A DNA stretch of 7,827 bases from Reyranella sp. GTDB taxonomy: Bacteria; Pseudomonadota; Alphaproteobacteria; Reyranellales; Reyranellaceae. Position numbers and translations under genes: made by a program. Below the pieces are notes generated by a model. It searched no databases. It was not told the origin of the DNA and saw nothing but the letters and a program-made list of their open reading frames with translations. The DNA lies in assembly GCA_030679805.1 (NCBI GenBank), contig JAUXST010000633.1, forward strand, positions 1 to 7,827, read 5' to 3'. Shown here piece after piece: positions 1 through 4,242 of the stretch; within the stretch, counting starts at the first letter, position 1, and the number at the start of each line of letters is the position of its first letter.

Positions 1-774
1 CCAGATGAAGAAGCCGATGCCGACGCCGCCGATCAGCATCTCGGCCGCCACGATGGCGAGCCAGCTCAGCCCCACGCCGATACGCAGGCCGGTGAAGATG
101 TAAGGCACCGTGGCGGGTAGCGTGATCTTATAGAAGACTTCCCACCACGAGAGCCGGATGACCGCGGCGACGTTGCGATAGTCCTGTGGGATGTTCCGCA
201 CGCCGACCGAGGTGTTGATGATGATCGGCCAGATCGAGGTGATGAAGATCACGAACAGCGCTGACGGATTCGAATCGCGGAAGCCCGCCAGCGACAGAGG
301 CAGCCAGGCGAGCGGCGGCACGGTGCGCAGCACCTGGAAGATCGGATCGAGGCCGCGCATCGCCCAAGTGCTCTGGCCGACCAGAACGCCCAGCGCGATG
401 CCGACGACGGCGGCGAAGCTGAAACCGATGCCGACGCGGCCGAGGCTCTTGGAAATCTGCCAGAAGGCGCCCTTGTCGATGCCGCCATTGTCGTAGAACG
501 GGTCGACGATGAAGTCCCAGGCGTCGGATACCACCTTGGTGGGCGGCGGCAACCGTGCGCCGGGCTCCGAGCACAGAAGCTGCCAGACGAACAGCGTGAT
601 CGAGATCACTATGAGCGGCGGCAGCACGACCCTGATCGTATGACGGGCGGCGTCGGCGATCCGCTCCAGCACCGGCCGCGTCGGCGGCCGGAAAGCCACA
701 ATCTCGGCCGTCGTGCCCGGTACCGGCACCGCGGTCGCAATCGCGACCGAGGTGGCGACTTTGGCTGCCTGCAT
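1..774 (-). CDS. nrtB: Nitrate ABC transporter permease NrtB (3' end cut by window edge)
   Basis: Inner-membrane permease of an NrtABCD/CmpABCD-type ABC importer, taking nitrate or nitrite from NrtA. The frame is open for 258 codons from an ATG and runs off the left edge with no stop. Family members are usually about 280-300 residues, so roughly the last 30-40 are missing. A cytoplasmic N-terminal stretch of about 45 residues precedes hydrophobic segments at about 49-67, 115-134 and 172-192. The cytoplasmic EAA-type loop lies at about 203-220, ending in the characteristic I-x-LP (KITLP). It is followed by a conserved block with GLRIGVGLSW and VAAEML, typical of NrtB/SsuC-like permeases. The start overlaps the nrtA stop by one base (TGATG on the minus strand), which points to translational coupling. 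Nitrate specificity is inferred from the NasS, NasT and NrtA neighbours; the permease alone could not be told from a sulfonate-type one. Confidence 0.9.
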   Translation of the reverse strand, partial: MQAAKVATSVAIATAVPVPGTTAEIVAFRPPTRPVLERIADAARHTIRVVLPPLIVISITLFVWQLLCSEPGARLPPPTKVVSDAWDFIVDPFYDNGGIDKGAFWQISKSLGRVGIGFSFAAVVGIALGVLVGQSTWAMRGLDPIFQVLRTVPPLAWLPLSLAGFRDSNPSALFVIFITSIWPIIINTSVGVRNIPQDYRNVAAVIRLSWWEVFYKITLPATVPYIFTGLRIGVGLSWLAIVAAEMLIGGVGIGFFIW

Positions 775-2087
775 CACGCCACCTTCTTGATCTGGAGGCT
801 GGCGAGATAGCCCTTCGGGTCCGCCGGGTCGAAGACCTTGCCGTCGAAGAACGTCTCCTTGCCGCGCGACGTGCCGACCGGCATGTCCTTGTCGGCGACG
901 CCGATGCCCTTGGCGGCCTCGCGCCACAGATCCTCGCGGTTGACCTTGGCGATGATCGCCTTGGTGTCGAGGTCGGCGGACATCATGCCCCAGCGCTGGT
1001 TCTCGGTGAGGAACCACAATTCGTGGCTCTGATAGGGATAGGAGGCGTGGTCGCGCCAGAATTTCATCGACAGGTCGCGGTTGTCGATCTTACGGCCGTC
1101 GCCGTAGTTCACCTTGCCCTGGATGCGGTTGATAATGTCGGCTGGCGGGCAGTTGAACCACTGGCGCTTGCCCACGATCTCGGAGAGTTCCTTGGCATTC
1201 TCGAGCTTGTCGCACCACTGCGCGGCCTCGAGGACGGCCTGCAGCACGGCCTTCGCGGCCTTCGGGTTCTTGTCGACCCAGTCGGCGCGCATCGCGAGAC
1301 TCTTCTCGGGATGATCCTTCCAGACGTCGCCGGTGGTGCAGGCGGTGTAGCCGATGCCCTGGTTGACGAGCTGCTCGTTCCACGGCTCGCCGACGCAGAA
1401 GGCCTCCATGCTGCCGACCTTCATGTTGGCCACCATCTGCGGCGGCGGCACGACGATGGTCGAGACATCCTTGTCGGGGTCGATGCCGCCGGCAGCGAGC
1501 CAATAGCGGATCCACAGGTCGTGGGTGCCGCCGCGGAAGGTCATGGCGACCTTGGGATCCTTGCCGCCGGCCTTCATCTTGGCGAAGGCCGCCTTGAGCG
1601 GCGCGGCATTGACCGTCGCACCGGTGGCCATCAGGTCCTTGGCGACCGAGATCGCCTGGCCGTTGGTGTTGAGGCGCGACAGCATGTACATCGGCACCGG
1701 CTTGTTCTCCGGCGTCGTGAGACCGAGCGAGATCTGGTAGGGCTTGGGCGTCAGAATGTGTGCGCCGTCGATGCCACCCGAGCCCGAGCCCAGCACGATA
1801 TTGTCGCGCGTCGTACCCCAGGACGCCTGCTTGGTGACGTTGGCCTCGGTGAGGCCGTACTTGTCGTAGAGCTTCTTTTCCTTGGCGATGATCAGCGGCG
1901 AAGAGTCGGTAAGCGCGATGAAGCCCAGCGTGACCTTGTTGGTCTCGGGGCCGGCCGCCTGCGCGAAGGCGCCTGCCGGAAACGAGGCGCGCACCGCGCT
2001 CATCAACGCCGCGGTCGCCGCCACGCTGCCGGCGTTCTTCAGGATATCGCGCCGCCCCAGTCCCTTGTCGGCCCTCTTAGTCGCCAT
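774..2087 (-). CDS. nrtA: Nitrate/nitrite-binding periplasmic protein NrtA (Tat-exported)
   Basis: Substrate-binding component of a nitrate ABC importer, 437 residues. The N-terminus carries a twin-arginine signal: RR at 12-13 in GRRDILK, a hydrophobic stretch at about 20-40, and a likely cleavage after AFA near residue 42. It is therefore probably exported folded through Tat. The body matches the CmpA/NrtA family, with ASW at 88-90, NGQA with Q144, H189 before the LWIRYWLAAGGIDPD block, VGEPWN at 232-237 and PEK with K262. These correspond to the Trp, Gln, His and Lys known to contact nitrate in cyanobacterial NrtA (my alignment by eye). The ATG is chosen because AGGAG lies 7 bases upstream and the Tat motif follows at once. 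The frame stays open upstream, but that part overlaps nasS in another frame and is not protein-like. The gene overlaps nasS by 11 bp and nrtB by 1 bp. Confidence 0.95.
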   Translation of the reverse strand: MATKRADKGLGRRDILKNAGSVAATAALMSAVRASFPAGAFAQAAGPETNKVTLGFIALTDSSPLIIAKEKKLYDKYGLTEANVTKQASWGTTRDNIVLGSGSGGIDGAHILTPKPYQISLGLTTPENKPVPMYMLSRLNTNGQAISVAKDLMATGATVNAAPLKAAFAKMKAGGKDPKVAMTFRGGTHDLWIRYWLAAGGIDPDKDVSTIVVPPPQMVANMKVGSMEAFCVGEPWNEQLVNQGIGYTACTTGDVWKDHPEKSLAMRADWVDKNPKAAKAVLQAVLEAAQWCDKLENAKELSEIVGKRQWFNCPPADIINRIQGKVNYGDGRKIDNRDLSMKFWRDHASYPYQSHELWFLTENQRWGMMSADLDTKAIIAKVNREDLWREAAKGIGVADKDMPVGTSRGKETFFDGKVFDPADPKGYLASLQIKKVA

Positions 2088-3303
2088 GATTGCTCTCCTG
2101 CTGTTTGAAGGTTGTTGACGTTTCATTGCTTGGATCGAACACCGATCCGTCGAGGAACTTGTCGGGTCCCATCGCGACCGGAGCGCCGTTGGTCGGCAGG
2201 ATCCACGGATCACCGTGGGCGCCCTCGACCTTGCGGTCGGTGAGCGGGCACGGCAGGCCCAGTTCGCTGGCGGCGGCGCGATAGATGTCGGTGCGGAACA
2301 CGCGGTCGGCCACGGCCCGCAGGCCGGGCTGCGGTGCGATCTGGCCCCAGCGCACCATCTGCGCCAGGAACCAGTCGGCATGGCTGCGCCACGGGAAGTT
2401 GGCGACCTGGCGGTGGAAGATGTGGAAGTCCGGGAGGGCCAGTGACTTGGCGATCACCTCTGCCGGGACATTGACGTAACGTGGGCTCGACAGCACGCGG
2501 GCGGCCTCCGCCCGATTACCGGGCTCGTCGAGCCAGGCGCCGGCTTCGGTCACCGCCTTCACCAGCGCGATCAGCGTCTTGGGATTGCGTTGCGCCCAGG
2601 CCTCGGTCGTGCCCAGCACCTTTTCGGGCATGGAGTTCCAGATGTGCAGGCTGCTCAGCGCGATGCGGCCAATGCCGTGCGACACGGCCTGCTGGTTCCA
2701 AGGTTCGCCGACGCAATAGCCATCGATGGCGCCGCCGGAAAGATGCGCCACCATGTGCGGCGGCGGCACGACGGTGAAGCGCACGTCGCGGTCGGGATCG
2801 AGGCCACCCGATGCCAGCCAGAGGCGCAGCAGATGGTTGTGCGACGAAAAGGGGAAGACCGAGGCCAGCGTGAGCGGCGACTTGCCGAGCTGGGCGCGAT
2901 GGCGAACGACCGACGCCAGGGCACGGGCATCGAGCGGTGCGCCCTCGTCGCGATGATCGCCGACGAACTCGGGCGCTACCTCCTCGATCTCCCGCCACAG
3001 CGCATTGGACAGGGTGATCGAGTTGCCGTTGAGCTGCAGCGTCATGGCCGCGATCATCGGCACGTTGACGCTGTCGATGCCGAGCGTGGTCGCCAGCGGC
3101 ATGGGCGAGAGCATGTGCGCGGCGTCGAGCAGACCGAGCGCCACCTTGTCGCGGATGTTCGCCCACGAGGCCTCACGGCGAATCTCGACGTCGAGACCAT
3201 GGCGCTCGAACAGGCCCAGGATGTCCGCGAACACAATGGGGGCGCAGTCGATCAGGGGAATGAACCCCACCGTCACTTTCGGTCGCTCGAGATGTCCCAC
3301 CAC
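2077..3303 (-). CDS. nasS: Cytoplasmic nitrate sensor NasS (NrtA-like, no signal peptide)
   Basis: NrtA/CmpA-fold protein of about 408 residues without any export signal: the fold begins almost at residue 1 (PKVTVGFIPLID). This and its place between nasT and nrtA identify NasS, which in characterised systems binds NasT and releases it when nitrate or nitrite is bound. Ligand-site landmarks are ASW (W47), an FPFSSHNH block with H155, SGGLDPDRDV, VGEPWN at 188-193 and PEK with K218. At the position where NrtA has NGQA it has NGNS (N94), a plausible tuning of the pocket. The start is uncertain. GTG at 3303 is preferred because GGGG lies 6 bases upstream; TTG at 3315 (AGGA 8 bases upstream) and GTG at 3300 are alternatives. 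Every choice places the start at or just after the T-run of an intrinsic terminator, so expression should depend on antitermination. The end overlaps nrtA by 11 bp. Confidence 0.93.
   Translation of the reverse strand: MVGHLERPKVTVGFIPLIDCAPIVFADILGLFERHGLDVEIRREASWANIRDKVALGLLDAAHMLSPMPLATTLGIDSVNVPMIAAMTLQLNGNSITLSNALWREIEEVAPEFVGDHRDEGAPLDARALASVVRHRAQLGKSPLTLASVFPFSSHNHLLRLWLASGGLDPDRDVRFTVVPPPHMVAHLSGGAIDGYCVGEPWNQQAVSHGIGRIALSSLHIWNSMPEKVLGTTEAWAQRNPKTLIALVKAVTEAGAWLDEPGNRAEAARVLSSPRYVNVPAEVIAKSLALPDFHIFHRQVANFPWRSHADWFLAQMVRWGQIAPQPGLRAVADRVFRTDIYRAAASELGLPCPLTDRKVEGAHGDPWILPTNGAPVAMGPDKFLDGSVFDPSNETSTTFKQQESNHGD
2095..2099 (-). promoter_or_regulatory. Shine-Dalgarno of nrtA
   Basis: AGGAG on the minus strand, 7 bases before the ATG at 2087 and inside the 3' end of nasS. 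It fixes the nrtA start over the in-frame ATG 39 bases further upstream. Confidence 0.8.
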
Positions 3304-3313
3304 GCTCAACCCC

Positions 3314-3360
3314 AAAAAAAACGTCCTGCTCAGCCGACAGGAGCCGGCCGCACAGGACGT
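3314..3360 (-). terminator. Intrinsic terminator/attenuator before nasS
   Basis: On the minus strand ACGTCCTG (3360-3353) pairs perfectly with CAGGACGT (3328-3321). Inside, after a 2x2 internal loop, CGGCCGG (3350-3344) pairs with TCGGCTG (3337-3331) using two G-U pairs, closing a CTCCTG loop. Eight T follow at 3321-3314 (one shared with the stem). It points into nasS, not away from a finished operon. Its position just upstream of the nasS start marks it as a regulated attenuator. Confidence 0.9.
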
Positions 3361-3368
3361 CGTTGTCC
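3355..3368 (-). promoter_or_regulatory. Possible third hexaloop hairpin, exclusive with the terminator
   Basis: Minus-strand GGAC (3368-3365) can pair with GTCC (3358-3355) around the loop AACGAC (3364-3359), which also has A1 and G4. The stem is only 4 bp, but its 3' half and part of its loop come from the 5' arm of the terminator (3360-3353), so the two cannot form together. This is a candidate antiterminator element. Confidence 0.4.
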
Positions 3369-3373
3369 GAGAA

Positions 3374-3395
3374 AGCAGACCGCCATTGGCCTGCC
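3374..3395 (-). promoter_or_regulatory. ANTAR-target hairpin P2 (loop AAUGGC)
   Basis: Minus-strand stem GGCAGGCC (3395-3388) with GGTCTGCT (3381-3374), 8 pairs including two G-U, closing AATGGC (3387-3382). The loop is identical to that of P1 although the stems differ in sequence, which argues for selection on the loop. It lies 11 nt downstream of P1. Confidence 0.85.
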
Positions 3396-3406
3396 GTCTA
3401 ATTCAG

Positions 3407-3428
3407 GAACCCCCGCCATTGGGGGCTC
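3407..3428 (-). promoter_or_regulatory. ANTAR-target hairpin P1 (loop AAUGGC)
   Basis: Minus-strand stem GAGCCCCC (3428-3421) with GGGGGTTC (3414-3407), 8 pairs including one G-U, closing the hexaloop AATGGC (3420-3415). Loop positions A1 and G4 fit the ANTAR RNA recognition rule. Confidence 0.85.
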
Positions 3429-3439
3429 TCCTGCAAAGC

Positions 3440-3455
3440 AGCAGGAAATGTGCCA
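3440..3455 (-). promoter_or_regulatory. Sigma-54 (RpoN) promoter of the nasS-nrtAB leader
   Basis: Minus-strand TGGCACATTTCCTGCT. The -24 GG (3454-3453) and the -12 GC (3442-3441) are separated by exactly 10 bases, and TGGCAC is a perfect -24 core. The -12 core is CTGC in place of TTGC. With GC at -13/-12, +1 falls at about 3429, one base before the first paired base of hairpin P1. This implies an enhancer-binding activator, NtrC being the obvious candidate for nitrogen control. Confidence 0.78.
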
Positions 3456-3482
3456 AGCAGGCTGAGATTCGCGAAATCCCGG

Positions 3483-3495
3483 TAGTTGATTGATA
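3483..3495 (-). promoter_or_regulatory. Possible IHF site in AT-rich spacer
   Basis: Minus-strand TATCAATCAACTA matches the IHF consensus WATCAANNNNTTR except at one base. It is centred about 60 bp upstream of the predicted +1, at the edge of an AT-rich block (3484-3520) that stands out in this GC-rich window. IHF bending between an enhancer and a sigma-54 promoter is common, but the consensus is loose. Confidence 0.35.
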
Positions 3496-3532
3496 TAGTT
3501 ATATAAAATAGATATTTTCGCAGAAACACATG

Positions 3533-3560
3533 ATGCGAGTGTGTTATCTTCTGCTCGCAT
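3533..3560. repeat. Inverted repeat upstream of the nasS promoter (possible activator site)
   Basis: ATGCGAG (3533-3539) and CTCGCAT (3554-3560) form perfect 7-bp arms around 14 bases, so the arm centres lie 21 bp (two helical turns) apart. The repeat is centred about 118 bp upstream of the predicted +1, a normal enhancer distance for sigma-54 activators. It does not match the classical NtrC site (GCAC-N7-GTGC). No T-run follows, so it is unlikely to be a nasT terminator. Confidence 0.35.
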
Positions 3561-3599
3561 ATGCAGCATGACTCATAATGAGGCAGGCCTATTTATTGA

Positions 3600-4187
3600 T
3601 CAGATTTTGAAGGCTTTGGCGTAAGTCAGGATGTCCTGGGCCACTTCGCCAATGCGCTTGTTCTGGTCCATGGCGAGCTTGCGCAGGAGCCGGTAGGCGG
3701 CCTCCTCGCCGATCCCCTTCTGCTCCATCAGCAGGCCTTTGGCGCGATCGACCGTCTTGCGTTCGACCAGCGACAGGCGCGCACGATCGAGTTCCTCGCG
3801 CATCACGTGGTATCGATTGAAATGCGCGACCGCGACATCGACGACTGACTGCACGCGGTCCTGCGCCAGGCCCTTCACGACATAGGCGCAAACACCTGCC
3901 TCCATCGCAGCGGCAATCGTCGCCGGGTCCGAGCGATCGGCAAACAAGGCGATCGGCCGCGGCTGCTGTTCGGTGGTCCGCCGCAGGTCTTCGATGGCAT
4001 CGCGGCTGGGACTGTCGATGCTGACGACGATGACGTCGGGCTTCAGCGCCGCGACGCGCGCCAGCAAATCGTAGGTGCCCCCCAGGCGCTCGAGCAGCAC
4101 GTAGCCAGCATCCCGCAGCCCCGACTCGACGATCTCGGCGCGGGCAGGATTGTCATCGATCAGAAGGACGGACAGGGCTTTGGTCAC
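3600..4187 (-). CDS. nasT: ANTAR-domain nitrate antiterminator NasT
   Basis: Two-domain regulator of 195 residues. A receiver-like domain at about 5-120 starts with VLLIDDNPARAEIVE (D11, D12) and contains IDSPSRDAIEDL and AGVCAYVVKGL. After a helical connector, an ANTAR RNA-binding domain at about 134-190 carries ERKTVDRAKGLLMEQKG, EEAAYRLLRKLAMDQN and IGEVAQDIL. The SPSRD and LAMDQN motifs are typical of NasT. In known systems NasS holds NasT inactive; nitrate frees it to bind tandem hexaloop hairpins and prevent termination. Such hairpins lie just downstream, before nasS. At the usual phosphoacceptor position there is a serine (S56), which fits control by partner binding, not phosphorylation. 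The start is GTG with no clear Shine-Dalgarno; the receiver fold begins within a few residues, so no later start fits. A sigma-54 promoter precedes it. Confidence 0.94.
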   Translation of the reverse strand: MTKALSVLLIDDNPARAEIVESGLRDAGYVLLERLGGTYDLLARVAALKPDVIVVSIDSPSRDAIEDLRRTTEQQPRPIALFADRSDPATIAAAMEAGVCAYVVKGLAQDRVQSVVDVAVAHFNRYHVMREELDRARLSLVERKTVDRAKGLLMEQKGIGEEAAYRLLRKLAMDQNKRIGEVAQDILTYAKAFKI

Positions 4188-4220
4188 GGGGCCAGAGGAA
4201 TTCGGGTTGCAGCCGTTGGC

Positions 4221-4236
4221 CGCAACTTTCGTGCCA
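4221..4236 (-). promoter_or_regulatory. Sigma-54 (RpoN) promoter of nasT
   Basis: Minus-strand TGGCACGAAAGTTGCG matches the sigma-54 consensus TGGCACG-N4-TTGC at every conserved position, with 10 bases between GG (4235-4234) and GC (4223-4222). It sits in the 55-bp gap between the kinase stop and the nasT GTG. Predicted +1 is about 4210, leaving a 5' UTR of about 23 nt, too short for an ANTAR leader. Confidence 0.8.
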
Positions 4237-4242
4237 TCATCG

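Larger units (their letters stand above)
3314..3429 (-). ncRNA. Predicted NasT (ANTAR)-responsive leader RNA of nasS-nrtAB
   Basis: Predicted 5' leader of the nasS-nrtA-nrtB transcript, running from the +1 implied by the sigma-54 promoter (about 3429) to the terminator T-run. In order it holds hairpin P1 (3428-3407), an 11-nt linker, hairpin P2 (3395-3374), a 13-nt spacer and the terminator (3360-3314). P1 and P2 have identical AAUGGC hexaloops with A at position 1 and G at position 4, the signature described for tandem hairpins bound by ANTAR antiterminators such as EutV, NasR and NasT. NasT is encoded immediately upstream. The hairpins and terminator are seen in the sequence; NasT binding and nitrate control are inferred from the family. 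Confidence 0.85.

Noticed and set aside
1023..2108. Long plus-strand open frame of 361 codons
   Set aside because: It lies wholly opposite nrtA, is rich in R, G, H and V with no family motif, and is a typical high-GC antisense shadow.
2088..2381. N-terminal extension of the nrtA frame by 98 codons
   Set aside because: The extension overlaps nasS in another frame, is Arg/Pro/Ser-rich noise, and would bury the Tat signal. AGGAG before 2087 marks the real start.
3429..3446. Hairpin TCCTGC-N6-GCAGGA as a further leader hairpin
   Set aside because: It overlaps the -12 element and lies upstream of the predicted +1, so it would not be in the RNA; its loop UGCUUU also lacks A1/G4.
2590..3465. Plus-strand open frame of 291 codons
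   Set aside because: It is antisense to nasS and to its leader, and would run through the terminator and hairpins; its composition is unlike a real protein.
3466..3478. Near-palindrome GATTCGCGAAATC upstream of the -24 box
   Set aside because: It is short and imperfect with no known regulator match. It was noted but is too weak to call an operator.
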